A stretch of DNA of 64,000 bases from an uncultured Alphaproteobacteria bacterium (GTDB lineage Bacteria; Pseudomonadota; Alphaproteobacteria; Rhodobacterales; Rhodobacteraceae): NCBI GenBank assembly GCA_902574225.1, contig CACGMO010000001.1, positions 62,001 through 126,000 on the forward strand, read 5' to 3'. The notes beneath the pieces were generated by a model. It had not been told where the DNA came from, made no database searches, and worked only from the letters and a program-made list of their open reading frames with translations. This document shows, piece by piece, positions 7,994 through 16,768 of this stretch. Both the position numbers and the translations under genes were made by a program. Position 1 is the first letter of the stretch, and every line of letters starts with the position of its first letter.

Positions 7994-9153
7994 CTAAAAA
8001 AAGGATCAACATATTTGGGACTTCTGGGTCGATAGGGCAGAGTACTTTAAATGTTTTGCGTGAACGTAAAGAGTTATATGATTTTATTGCTTTCTCTGCA
8101 TTTAATAACGTCGATCAGCTAATAGCTGATTGCCTTGAATTTAAACCTCGGTACGCAAATATTGGTGATGAAAAACATTTTTTGAAACTAAAAGATGCAC
8201 TTTTTGATACCGACATTATTTTAAGCTATGGGAAAAAATCTCTTTTAGATCTAGCCAGCATAGAAGTTGATTGGTCCATGTCTGCGATTATCGGCTTTGC
8301 CGGAGTAGAAGTTTCTCTCCGATGTGCAGAATATTCGAACGTTTTAGCCTTGGCAAACAAAGAAACGCTCGTTTGTGCAGGAAGTTTGTTATTATCTCTA
8401 TGTAAGACAAACAATACTAAGCTAATACCAGTCGATAGTGAACATAGTGCTATATTCCAGTGCCTAGAGGGAGAGCGCAGGAAAGACTTAAAAAGCATAA
8501 CTCTTACCGCTAGTGGTGGTCCATTTAGAGATTGGAGCTTAAAAAAAATGAAGTCTGCAACACTTAAGCAAGCACTAAAGCATCCGAACTGGAGTATGGG
8601 GACAAGAATAACCATCGATAGCGCATCAATGTTCAATAAAGCATTAGAATTAATTGAAGCAATGCATTTATTTGAACTTAAATTTTCTGAAGTACAAGTA
8701 ATAATTCATCCCCAGTCAATAATTCATTCAATGGTAAATTTTAACGATGGAACTACATTGGCACAAATGTCCTTACCTGATATGAGAGGCCCAATTAGCT
8801 ACTCACTCAATTATCCAAAAAGATTAAAAATTGATTTAGAAAGCATTGATTTTACAAAAATAAATGCCCTAGAATTTCAGGAACCTGATATTGAAAAGTT
8901 TCCTGCATTAGATATTGTAGAAAAGGTTGGAAAAAATTTAAATCTAGGTGTTATATTTAACGCAGCAAAGGAAATAGCTTTGGATAGGTTTATATCAGGA
9001 GAAATAGGCTTTTTAGACATGGCTTACTTGGTAGAAAAAACCCTTGAAGAAAGTTCATTGATAACTAGACTGATGGAAGCACCCCAAACTGTTCCAGAAA
9101 TCTTAGAATTAAATGAACTTACAAGGGGAATCGCAAAAAAATTAAAGTTTTAG
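7990..9153 (+). CDS. dxr: 1-deoxy-D-xylulose 5-phosphate reductoisomerase
   Basis: Dxr converts DXP to 2-C-methyl-D-erythritol 4-phosphate with NADPH, the committed step of the MEP isoprenoid pathway. The nucleotide-binding GTSGSIGQSTLNVL opens the protein. LANKETLVCAG and PVDSEHSAIFQCLEG carry metal and substrate ligands, and SMFNKALELIEA follows near residue 215. The 387 residues match the family. It overlaps cdsA by four bases. ispD and ispF of the same pathway lie at the right end of this window. Confidence 0.96.
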   Translation: MTKKRINIFGTSGSIGQSTLNVLRERKELYDFIAFSAFNNVDQLIADCLEFKPRYANIGDEKHFLKLKDALFDTDIILSYGKKSLLDLASIEVDWSMSAIIGFAGVEVSLRCAEYSNVLALANKETLVCAGSLLLSLCKTNNTKLIPVDSEHSAIFQCLEGERRKDLKSITLTASGGPFRDWSLKKMKSATLKQALKHPNWSMGTRITIDSASMFNKALELIEAMHLFELKFSEVQVIIHPQSIIHSMVNFNDGTTLAQMSLPDMRGPISYSLNYPKRLKIDLESIDFTKINALEFQEPDIEKFPALDIVEKVGKNLNLGVIFNAAKEIALDRFISGEIGFLDMAYLVEKTLEESSLITRLMEAPQTVPEILELNELTRGIAKKLKF

Positions 9154-9162
9154 GAGCAGAGT

Positions 9163-10476
9163 ATCTTTATATTTCAGTTTTTATCAATAGTATTTGCATT
9201 TGGTATAGTGATTTTTGTACATGAGTTCGGGCACTTCATTGTTGCTCGTTTTAATAAGATTGATGTTTCTGTTTTCAGTATTGGATTTGGCCCTAGGATA
9301 TTATCTTTTAGGGACAAAAAAGGAACTGAATGGCAGTTTGCTATTATTCCTTTAGGAGGATTTGTAAGATTTTCAGATGACGATAATCTGGCTTCTATAA
9401 AAGCGCGAGTTGACGCTAATTCAGAGCCTTCTAATTCTGCGCTATTTAATGAAGCTCCACTAATTGGTAGGTTTTCAACTGTATTAGCAGGACCATTAGC
9501 AAATTTTATCTTTTCCGTAGTAGTTTTTTCATTGATCATAATTGTACAGGGAGTTTCTGTCAGTGACCCAGTAATCGGTAAGATTAACAAGTTTTATGAA
9601 GCTAACTACGACATTAAAGTGAACGACAGGATTTTAGAGGTTGAAGGTAAAAAAGTAAATTCATTTTCAGAGATTTTTTCTTATATAAATAAATCTGGCG
9701 CAGAGACATCAAAGTTCACAATAAGAAGAGGTGCTTCAGTAAAGCAAATTGAGATTCCATATCTTCTACAACCAATAGTAGAAGCTATAGAGCCACTCTC
9801 TGCTGCTTCGCTTGCAGGATTGCAAATCGGCGATGTTTTTTTAACTGTTGAAGAAAAGAACCTCGCCAACTTTAATGATTTAAGAGAACAAATTATAAAT
9901 TCTAAAGGAAGATCGTTAAAAGTTACTATTTTTCGAGATGGTCAAATTCTCCAGAAATCTATACAACCCGTTTTAAGTCCGATTGAGAACAAGAACGGTG
10001 ACTTTGACGCAATTTACAGGATTGGTGTGGCTGGCGGCCCGATATTTTATCCGCCGAGGGAAACACCAAACGTTTTGAATGCGTTAATTTTTGGAGCAGA
10101 TGCAACGGTGGGAGTAATTATTTCATCTTTTAAGGGTATAAGGGGTATAGTTAGTGGTCAAGTTGATCCTAAACATCTTTCTGGGCCTATAGGAATTGCT
10201 CATGCTGTGTCTGACTCCATTAATTCGGGATTTTTAGCTTTATTATCTTTAGTTGCAGTCATTTCAACTGGTATAGGATTTGTTAATTTGCTGCCGATAC
10301 CTATTTTAGATGGAGGCCATATAGTGATGATGATATATGAGTATTTTTCACGAAAAAAACCTAGCGAAGGAGTTTTAAGATTTTCTATGATATTTGGTTT
10401 AGTTTTGTTACTATCTCTGCTAATGTTTACAACATTTAATGATATTTCAAGACTAGTGTTATTTTTTAATTTTTAA
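9163..10476 (+). CDS. rseP: RseP-type site-2 zinc metalloprotease, apparent ATC start
   Basis: RseP cleaves membrane-bound substrates such as anti-sigma factors within the bilayer. The zinc motif HEFGH sits near the N-terminus, PDZ sequence (AASLAGLQIGDVF) is in the middle, and NLLPIPILDGGH near the C-terminus supplies the third metal ligand. The only ATG/GTG/TTG in the frame before HEFGH is GTG at 9208, five codons before it, which would remove most of the first membrane helix. The frame stays open back to dxr and encodes the expected helix (FIFQFLSIVFAFGIVIFV). An ATC at 9163 lies six bases after AGGAG, so I place the start there. Function is firm; the start is uncertain. Confidence 0.8.
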   Translation: MFIFQFLSIVFAFGIVIFVHEFGHFIVARFNKIDVSVFSIGFGPRILSFRDKKGTEWQFAIIPLGGFVRFSDDDNLASIKARVDANSEPSNSALFNEAPLIGRFSTVLAGPLANFIFSVVVFSLIIIVQGVSVSDPVIGKINKFYEANYDIKVNDRILEVEGKKVNSFSEIFSYINKSGAETSKFTIRRGASVKQIEIPYLLQPIVEAIEPLSAASLAGLQIGDVFLTVEEKNLANFNDLREQIINSKGRSLKVTIFRDGQILQKSIQPVLSPIENKNGDFDAIYRIGVAGGPIFYPPRETPNVLNALIFGADATVGVIISSFKGIRGIVSGQVDPKHLSGPIGIAHAVSDSINSGFLALLSLVAVISTGIGFVNLLPIPILDGGHIVMMIYEYFSRKKPSEGVLRFSMIFGLVLLLSLLMFTTFNDISRLVLFFNF

Positions 10477-10486
10477 GGAGACATAC

Positions 10487-12778
10487 GTGAAACAAACTTT
10501 AAATAAGTTAATTCTTTTTTTCTTTTGTTTTTCAATATGTCTTTCATCCCCCTCTTATTCGCAGTTCAGGTTTTCTCAGATTAAAGTTCAAGGAAATTCT
10601 AATACAAGTGTCCAAACTATTAAATCTATATCTGGGTTAAAAAAAAATATACCTTTATCAGCAAGCGATATAAACACAGCTTTAAAAAATTTATATAACA
10701 GCAATCTTTTCGAAAGTGTTGAAGTCGTTCCTAAGGGTCAGACTATTTTAATTAAAGTAAAAGAAAATAAAAGAATACGTCGCTTAGCTTTTGAAGGAAA
10801 TAAAAAAATAGAGAATAAAGAGTTACTTCCTTTAATTCAATCTAAGGAAAGACAACCCTTTAGTAGAGCACAGGCAGTTAAAGACAGTAGAATAATTTCA
10901 GACTTCTATCGATTTAAGTCTAGATATTCTGCAAGGGTAGAACCAAAAATAATTGAGAGAGAGAAGGGATTTGTTGACTTAGTTTTTGAAATCGATGAAG
11001 GAAGTATTTTACAAATTTCTCAAATCGATTTTGTTGGTAACCGGTCTTTCTCCGACAGGCAACTTAGAAATGTTATTAAGTCAAAAAGAGCAGGGATCTT
11101 TTCATCTTTTTTTACAAGTGATAATTACTCTGAAGATAGTCAAGAGGCAGATAAATACCTTTTAGAAAAGTTTTATAAAGATAATGGTTTTCCTGACGCT
11201 AAAGTTATAGCTTCGCTTGGCGGGCTTAAAAATAGTGGTGAGACAGCTTTTTTAACCTATTCTATTTATGAAGGGCCTTTTTTCAGATTTGGCAACTTAT
11301 CGATTAAATCAATAGTCAAAGGCATTTCATCATCTCTATATGAGAGCTCAATTGTTGCTTCCAAGGGAGATAGCTTTAATACATCCGAAATACAAAAAAC
11401 TTTAGACAATATAAAGAAAGCATCTGTTAGTAATGGATACCCATTTTTAATCGGAACAGTCGACCAAGTTAGGAATTCCAAAGAAAAAGAAATAGACCTG
11501 CTTTTTAAGGTTATAGAAGGCCCAAAGCTTTTTGTTGAGCAAATAGAGATTAGTGGTAATACCCACACCCGCGATAATGTGATTAGGCGTGAATTTCAAG
11601 TTGAAGAAGGAGATGCCTTTGATCCATCCATGCTTAAAAGGTCAGAAGAGAAATTGAAATCTTTAGGTTACTTCGATGATGTAAAGGTCAACGTACGACA
11701 AGGTTCAAACTCTCAGAATGCGATTGTAGATATAGCTGTGAAGGAAGCTCCAACAGGTTCGCTTTCGTTGGGTTTAGGATATTCCACTGATACAGATGTT
11801 ACTGCTCAATTTGCATTTAGTGAATCAAATTTCAGAGGTGCTGGCCAAGGTATTCGGTTGAGTGTATCTGGATCAAAAGATAACTCTTCTGTTGGACTAG
11901 GTTTTAAAGAGCGTGGGTTTCTTGGAAGAGACGTTCTGGTGTCGATGGACATTGATTATACAAACTCAAAGCCACGAGCCACGGGGTATACAGCAAATCT
12001 CATAGCTATAAAACCCTCAGTTGGGTTCAACCTTTCATCAGATACAAGAGTTAGACTTACTTATAAATTAGAAAATATAGATGTTACTGCAGTAGGGACA
12101 TCTGAGGTTTTAAAACAAGATCTTGGTAAATCTACTAGGTCCTTAATAGACTTGTCCTTAAGTTTTGACAAACGAGACTCTATTATTAAACCAACTAAAG
12201 GGTATATGATTAAATTTGGTTCTGAAATAGCTGGCTTAGGTGGAGATGAGCAGTTCATAAAATCAGAAGCAAGTGGTAAAATATACCAAGGAATTTATGG
12301 AAATAACATTATCTTTTCAACCGAATTAGAAGGTGGAATTTTGACGATGAATAAAGGCTATTCGAAAGTAGTCGATAGATTTGTTTTAGGTGGTCGTTCA
12401 TTTCGTGGCTTCAAATACAGTGGGATAGGGCCTAGAGAGTTAGCTGGAGGGCGGTATACTATTCCGTTAGGAGGTGAAAAGTATGCAATAGCAAGATTTG
12501 CAGCTTCTTTTCCTCTTGGTTTACCTAGAGAATTAGGTTTATATGGTAGCGTTTTTGCGGAAGCTGGAAGTCTGTGGGACATAAAAACGGATCCAAATGT
12601 TGCAGGACTCTCAGATAAGATAGCTCTAACAGATAGAGCCTTAAGAACTTCTATAGGCTTTGCTATGAACTGGGAAACACCAATTGGGCCACTTCAGTTT
12701 AACTGGTCGAGGCCACAAAAATATTTAGATGCCGATAGCCTTGAATATTTTAGTCTGAACCTTGCTACAAGATTTTGA
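10487..12778 (+). CDS. bamA: Outer-membrane protein assembly factor BamA
   Basis: BamA folds and inserts beta-barrel proteins into the outer membrane. A signal peptide of about 25 residues ends in PSYSQ. About five POTRA repeats follow to roughly residue 420 (for example FVEQIEISGNTHTRDNVIRR). A C-terminal 16-strand barrel comes next, ending in the aromatic residue typical of outer-membrane proteins (NLATRF). The barrel carries GGRSFRGFKYSGIGPRE, which contains the conserved RGF/RGY-type loop. The start is GTG with AAGGAG six bases upstream. It lies between rseP and skp as in most Proteobacteria. Length 763 is usual. Confidence 0.96.
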   Translation: MKQTLNKLILFFFCFSICLSSPSYSQFRFSQIKVQGNSNTSVQTIKSISGLKKNIPLSASDINTALKNLYNSNLFESVEVVPKGQTILIKVKENKRIRRLAFEGNKKIENKELLPLIQSKERQPFSRAQAVKDSRIISDFYRFKSRYSARVEPKIIEREKGFVDLVFEIDEGSILQISQIDFVGNRSFSDRQLRNVIKSKRAGIFSSFFTSDNYSEDSQEADKYLLEKFYKDNGFPDAKVIASLGGLKNSGETAFLTYSIYEGPFFRFGNLSIKSIVKGISSSLYESSIVASKGDSFNTSEIQKTLDNIKKASVSNGYPFLIGTVDQVRNSKEKEIDLLFKVIEGPKLFVEQIEISGNTHTRDNVIRREFQVEEGDAFDPSMLKRSEEKLKSLGYFDDVKVNVRQGSNSQNAIVDIAVKEAPTGSLSLGLGYSTDTDVTAQFAFSESNFRGAGQGIRLSVSGSKDNSSVGLGFKERGFLGRDVLVSMDIDYTNSKPRATGYTANLIAIKPSVGFNLSSDTRVRLTYKLENIDVTAVGTSEVLKQDLGKSTRSLIDLSLSFDKRDSIIKPTKGYMIKFGSEIAGLGGDEQFIKSEASGKIYQGIYGNNIIFSTELEGGILTMNKGYSKVVDRFVLGGRSFRGFKYSGIGPRELAGGRYTIPLGGEKYAIARFAASFPLGLPRELGLYGSVFAEAGSLWDIKTDPNVAGLSDKIALTDRALRTSIGFAMNWETPIGPLQFNWSRPQKYLDADSLEYFSLNLATRF

Positions 12779-13353
12779 CCATTTTTTATAAGAATATAGT
12801 GAGGATTTCAGCGTGTTCTGCTTTGCTCTTACTATTATGTAATCCTATTTCCTCTCAGGAAAAAAATATTAGCACTTCTGTCCTCGTTATAAATAGTATA
12901 AATGTTTTTGAGAGATCGAAGCTAGGTAATGATATTTTATTTGCCTTTCAAGATGCTGCTCTTGAATTAAAAAAAGAGGCTGACCTAAACGCTAAAAAAT
13001 TTGAAGATGAAGAATTAGAATTAACACAAAAAAGGGAGGTGTTAGCAAAAAAGGACTTTAATGAATTGGCTGATGACTTTGATAAAAGAGTTCAAAAGAC
13101 TCGAAATTTTTATGATTTGAAAGATAGTCAACTTAGAGACAGTTTAGAAAAATGGAAAAAAAACTTTATTGAGTTGTCAGGTAGAATTATCCAGCCGATA
13201 ATGTTAGATTATCAAGCTTTTATTGTTTTAGATTCATCTCAAATTGATCTATTTTTCGATAATAGAATAGATATAACTGAACAGGTCATATTGGAACTAG
13301 ATAAACTATATAAGAGTGATCCAAAATACTTAGAAGTTATACTAGGAAAATAA
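12775..13353 (+). CDS. skp: Periplasmic chaperone Skp/OmpH family
   Basis: Skp holds unfolded outer-membrane proteins in the periplasm and hands them to BamA. The 192-residue product has a signal peptide (hydrophobic ALLLLLCNP, cleavage probably after SSQ). A long, charged coiled-coil region runs from about residue 55 to 130, and the C-terminal part is mixed. The sequence is weakly conserved in this family, so position after bamA and architecture carry the call. TTG at 12775 overlaps the bamA stop by four bases; GTG at 12799 is an alternative start. lpxD, often next, is absent: fabZ begins 13 bp later. Confidence 0.82.
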   Translation: MTIFYKNIVRISACSALLLLLCNPISSQEKNISTSVLVINSINVFERSKLGNDILFAFQDAALELKKEADLNAKKFEDEELELTQKREVLAKKDFNELADDFDKRVQKTRNFYDLKDSQLRDSLEKWKKNFIELSGRIIQPIMLDYQAFIVLDSSQIDLFFDNRIDITEQVILELDKLYKSDPKYLEVILGK

Positions 13354-13366
13354 TTAGGAGAATTTA

Positions 13367-13810
13367 ATGGATAAGGAGTGCTGTAATATTGATGAAATTA
13401 AAAGATTAATTCCACACAGATACCCATTTTTATTAATAGATAAAGTAATAGATATTGTTAAAAACGAGTCAGCTACTGGAGTAAAGAATGTTACAGTTAA
13501 TGAACCATACTTTCCAGGACATTTCCCATCTTCTCCCGTAGTTCCTGGCGTTTTGCAAATAGAATCTATGGCCCAAACTGCAGCAGTTTTGGTAGCAAAA
13601 AGTCTAAACATTTCTGATTCCAGTGCTTTAGTACTTTTGACTACAATAGATAATGCAAAATTTAGAAGGCCAGTCACCCCTGGTGATGTCATGTCACTTT
13701 CTATAACTGTCCAAAAAATGAGAAATAAAATATGGAAATTCGAGGGTGAAGTAATTGTAAATTCCAAAAAAATGTCCGAGTGCGAGTTCTCTGCCATGAT
13801 GAGAATTTAA
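13367..13810 (+). CDS. fabZ: 3-hydroxyacyl-[acyl-carrier-protein] dehydratase
   Basis: FabZ removes water from 3-hydroxyacyl-ACP in fatty acid elongation and competes with lipid A synthesis for 3-hydroxymyristoyl-ACP. The hot-dog fold motifs are clear: LIPHRYPFLLIDKV near residue 16, and FPGHFPSSPVVPGVLQIESMAQ near 52, which holds the catalytic His and Glu. Length 147 is usual. GGAG sits before the ATG. Its place between skp and lpxA links it to lipid A supply. Confidence 0.96.
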   Translation: MDKECCNIDEIKRLIPHRYPFLLIDKVIDIVKNESATGVKNVTVNEPYFPGHFPSSPVVPGVLQIESMAQTAAVLVAKSLNISDSSALVLLTTIDNAKFRRPVTPGDVMSLSITVQKMRNKIWKFEGEVIVNSKKMSECEFSAMMRI

Positions 13811-13897
13811 AATGAGTTCTCTTGAAGCCATTTTTAAAAATTGTCAAATGGGTTCGATATTTTTTATTTTTGTAATCAATAATAATGGTGGACTATA

Positions 13898-14707
13898 ATG
13901 GCTAAGCCTTCCTCAATCATTCACCCAACAGCGATTGTTGAAGATGGTGCAAAAATAGGTAATTCCTGTAAGATTGGACCCTATTGTTGTATTGGATCAG
14001 CAGTTACCTTGGATGATAATGTTATTTTAGAAAGCCATGTAGTAATTTCTGGAAAAACATTTATTGGAAGGGGAACAAAAGTTTGGCCTTTTGCCTCTAT
14101 CGGAAGCGATCCACAAGACCTTAAGTATTCTGGTGAAAAAACTACGCTTACAATTGGACAGAATAATTTCATCAGGGAATGTGTAAGTATTAGTATTGGT
14201 ACTGCTGGAGGTGGGGGTAACACTATTATTGGGGATAATTGTCTTTTTATGTTAGGGAGTCATGTTGGACATGACTGTAAGTTAGGTAGTAATATTGTGA
14301 TTGCAAATAATTCTGCAATAGCTGGCCATGTGGTGATAGAAGATAATGTAAATATCGGTGGTTTGGTTGGAATTCATCAATTTTGTAGGCTGGGAGAGGG
14401 CTCTATGATAGGAGCGCATGCCATGGTTTCTAAAGATGTGATCCCCTATTCAATGATTATAGGCATGAGACCTGTTCTATCAGGTGTAAACTTAGTAGGC
14501 TTAAAAAGAAGAGGTTCAAAGAAGGAAAGTATAAAAAAGCTGGTTGAAGTATTTTCAAAAATTTTTGACAAAGAAGGGAGTCAGAATTTTCAGGACCGAA
14601 TAAAAGCATTGGATAATGATTTAATCACTGAAATCACAGAAGTTCAAAAAGTTCTAGAATTTATAAAAAAGGAAAGCACAAGATCGTTTGTTGCTCCAAA
14701 AAGTTAA
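13898..14707 (+). CDS. lpxA: UDP-N-acetylglucosamine acyltransferase
   Basis: LpxA starts lipid A synthesis by moving 3-hydroxyacyl from ACP to UDP-GlcNAc. The N-terminal two thirds are left-handed beta-helix hexapeptide repeats (IHPTAIVEDGAKIG, then GDNCLFMLGSHVGHDC with the catalytic-type histidine). The helical C-terminal domain begins near residue 200. Length 269 is usual. An 87-base gap separates it from fabZ and contains only a 28-codon open frame without support. lpxI follows after 7 bp. Confidence 0.95.
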   Translation: MAKPSSIIHPTAIVEDGAKIGNSCKIGPYCCIGSAVTLDDNVILESHVVISGKTFIGRGTKVWPFASIGSDPQDLKYSGEKTTLTIGQNNFIRECVSISIGTAGGGGNTIIGDNCLFMLGSHVGHDCKLGSNIVIANNSAIAGHVVIEDNVNIGGLVGIHQFCRLGEGSMIGAHAMVSKDVIPYSMIIGMRPVLSGVNLVGLKRRGSKKESIKKLVEVFSKIFDKEGSQNFQDRIKALDNDLITEITEVQKVLEFIKKESTRSFVAPKS

Positions 14708-14714
14708 CGACTAT

Positions 14715-15566
14715 ATGGTAATAAAAAAAAAAATTGGTTTAATTATAGGGAGTGGCGAGTTAGCTACTTACTGTATGGAGCAATTACTGATTTTAGGTTA
14801 TGAAATAACAATAGTACGTTTGCCATGTAGTAAAGTAAAAATAAAAAAAAATCTAGATCGTATTGATTTAAAGTATGAAGAAATAAACGAGACATTTTCC
14901 CTGTTAAAACAGAGACAGATAGATGACATAGCGTTAATAGGGTATATGGAAAGGCCTAAAATTGATTTCTCAAAAGTAAATTACGGTTCACAAATACTTT
15001 TATCTAAAGTATTTTCTATTCTTAACAAAGGGGATGGAGAAATTTTTTCTGCTGTAACCCAGATGTTTGCTAATCAAAACTTTACATTAGTAAAAGTTCA
15101 AGATCTCTTACCTGAATTAATATTAGATTCGGGAACATACGGATCTGCTCCTATTAGTAAAAAAGTACTTAAGGAAATAAAAGCAGGAGTAAAAATTTTT
15201 CTTAGTTATGCAGGGCTAGATATTGGTCAATCCCTGATCTTCCAAAATGGACATTGCTTAGGTCTGGAGACGATTACCGGAACCGATGAAATGATAAAAG
15301 CAGTAATCAATTTTAGACAAAAAAATAATAAAAGGCCAAAAGAAATTCTATCTGGTGGAATACTAATAAAGGGATCGAAGCCGCGCCAAGTTCTAGATAT
15401 CGATACTCCGGTCATTGGCCCTGATACTATAAAATTAGCAAAAAATGCAAAATTAAATGGTCTAGTAATTGAAAGCAATAAGGTTATTTTAGTAAACAGG
15501 GACTTAATTATCGATACACTACGGAGTCATAATATGTTTCTTGCTTCAATCAAATTTTTTGGATAA
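14715..15566 (+). CDS. lpxI: UDP-2,3-diacylglucosamine pyrophosphatase LpxI
   Basis: LpxI cleaves UDP-2,3-diacylglucosamine to lipid X and UMP, the step done by LpxH in enterobacteria. It is typical of alphaproteobacteria and lies between lpxA and lpxB. GLIIGSGELATYCMEQL near the start and the C-terminal VIGPDTIKLAKNAKLNG-type stretch agree with the family (formerly DUF1009). The track begins at 14688 inside lpxA. ATG at 14715 leaves 283 residues beginning just before the conserved glycine-rich segment, so I prefer it. Confidence 0.92.
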   Translation: MVIKKKIGLIIGSGELATYCMEQLLILGYEITIVRLPCSKVKIKKNLDRIDLKYEEINETFSLLKQRQIDDIALIGYMERPKIDFSKVNYGSQILLSKVFSILNKGDGEIFSAVTQMFANQNFTLVKVQDLLPELILDSGTYGSAPISKKVLKEIKAGVKIFLSYAGLDIGQSLIFQNGHCLGLETITGTDEMIKAVINFRQKNNKRPKEILSGGILIKGSKPRQVLDIDTPVIGPDTIKLAKNAKLNGLVIESNKVILVNRDLIIDTLRSHNMFLASIKFFG

Positions 15567-15575
15567 AGACTTTAA

Positions 15576-16763
15576 ATGTTAAAAATTTTCATAAGTGCAG
15601 GAGAACATTCTGGCGACCTGCTAGGTGCACACTTGATTCGAGCGTTAAAAAATGAATTAGACAACCGAAATCACATTGATTTTCAAGGTGTTGGCGGTCC
15701 TTTAATGGAGCGAGAAGGCTTTAAAAGCCTATTTAATTTTTCATTACTTTCTGTGATGGGAATAAAGGATATTTTAATTAACTTTTTTCCTATTTTTAAA
15801 ATTTTGAGACAAGCTTATAAATATAATATTGCATGGGAACCTGACCTTATAATTACTATAGATGCACCCGAATTCAACTTACGTCTGGCCTCTTTGATTA
15901 AAAAAAAATGGAAAAATGCAAAAATTGTCCATTACGTTTTGCCATCTGTTTGGGCATGGCGTCAGGGAAGAGTTAAAATTTTAAAAAAGAATTTTGATCA
16001 TATTTTGTCTATCTTGCCCTTTGAAAGTGAGTTCTTACAAAACTTTCACATAAAATGTGATTTTGTTGGACATCCGATATCTACGAATGTATTGCCAAAA
16101 ACAAGGGATGTTGTTTCCTTTAAAAGAAGTTTAAATATAAAGGATTCAACGAAAATTATAACTCTACTACCTGGGTCGAGGATCAGCGAGTTAAAAAGAA
16201 TGCTTCCAATTTTTTTTGATACCGCTTATTTATTGTCTAGAAAATTTTCTGATATAATTTTTATATGTCCAACTCCAAGTATAGTTTCAAAAATTTTCAA
16301 AGAAATAGCAGCAGAAAGAAGTATAAAAGTAAAGCAGATTGACGCTGAGATGATGTCCAGCTCAGAATTTGAAAGAGACAAAATGTCTCTATATGCGTGT
16401 TCAGATCTAGCACTTGTAACCTCAGGCACTGTAGTTTTGGAATTAGCGAAATCAAGTGTGCCAATGGTTGTTGGATATCGTACTAGCTTTTTAACTCAGA
16501 TAATTTATAGACTTTTTGTGAATGTTTCTTCAGCAAATTTGGTAAACCTGATAACAAAGAGTAATAATATTCCAGAGTTTCTTTTTCACCGATGTAATTC
16601 CAAGAATTTATACAGTGAAGCAGAAAAGATTCTGGGTAAAAAGAAGTATGCACAGGCTCAACTAATTTCATCCAAACAGGCAATCAGAGAACTTGGATAT
16701 GGTTCCAAAGATCCTGCGATACGTGCAGCAAAATCAATTAAAAATTATTTTAAATTGCAGTAG
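15576..16763 (+). CDS. lpxB: Lipid-A-disaccharide synthase
   Basis: LpxB, a GT-B glycosyltransferase (family GT19), joins lipid X and UDP-2,3-diacylglucosamine into the lipid A disaccharide. The N-terminal ISAGEHSGDLLGAHLI is the family mark. YVLPSVWAWRQGRVK near residue 122, LLPGSRISELKRMLP near 195 and TSGTVVLELA near 285 follow. Length 395 is usual. It ends the rightward operon, only 5 bp from the 3' end of the convergent gltA gene, so no terminator fits between the two. Confidence 0.96.
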   Translation: MLKIFISAGEHSGDLLGAHLIRALKNELDNRNHIDFQGVGGPLMEREGFKSLFNFSLLSVMGIKDILINFFPIFKILRQAYKYNIAWEPDLIITIDAPEFNLRLASLIKKKWKNAKIVHYVLPSVWAWRQGRVKILKKNFDHILSILPFESEFLQNFHIKCDFVGHPISTNVLPKTRDVVSFKRSLNIKDSTKIITLLPGSRISELKRMLPIFFDTAYLLSRKFSDIIFICPTPSIVSKIFKEIAAERSIKVKQIDAEMMSSSEFERDKMSLYACSDLALVTSGTVVLELAKSSVPMVVGYRTSFLTQIIYRLFVNVSSANLVNLITKSNNIPEFLFHRCNSKNLYSEAEKILGKKKYAQAQLISSKQAIRELGYGSKDPAIRAAKSIKNYFKLQ

Positions 16764-16768
16764 ATATT

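Noticed and set aside
13812-13898. 28-codon ORF between fabZ and lpxA
   Set aside because: No ribosome site, no recognisable product, and it ends over the lpxA start. The stretch more likely holds a weak promoter or nothing.
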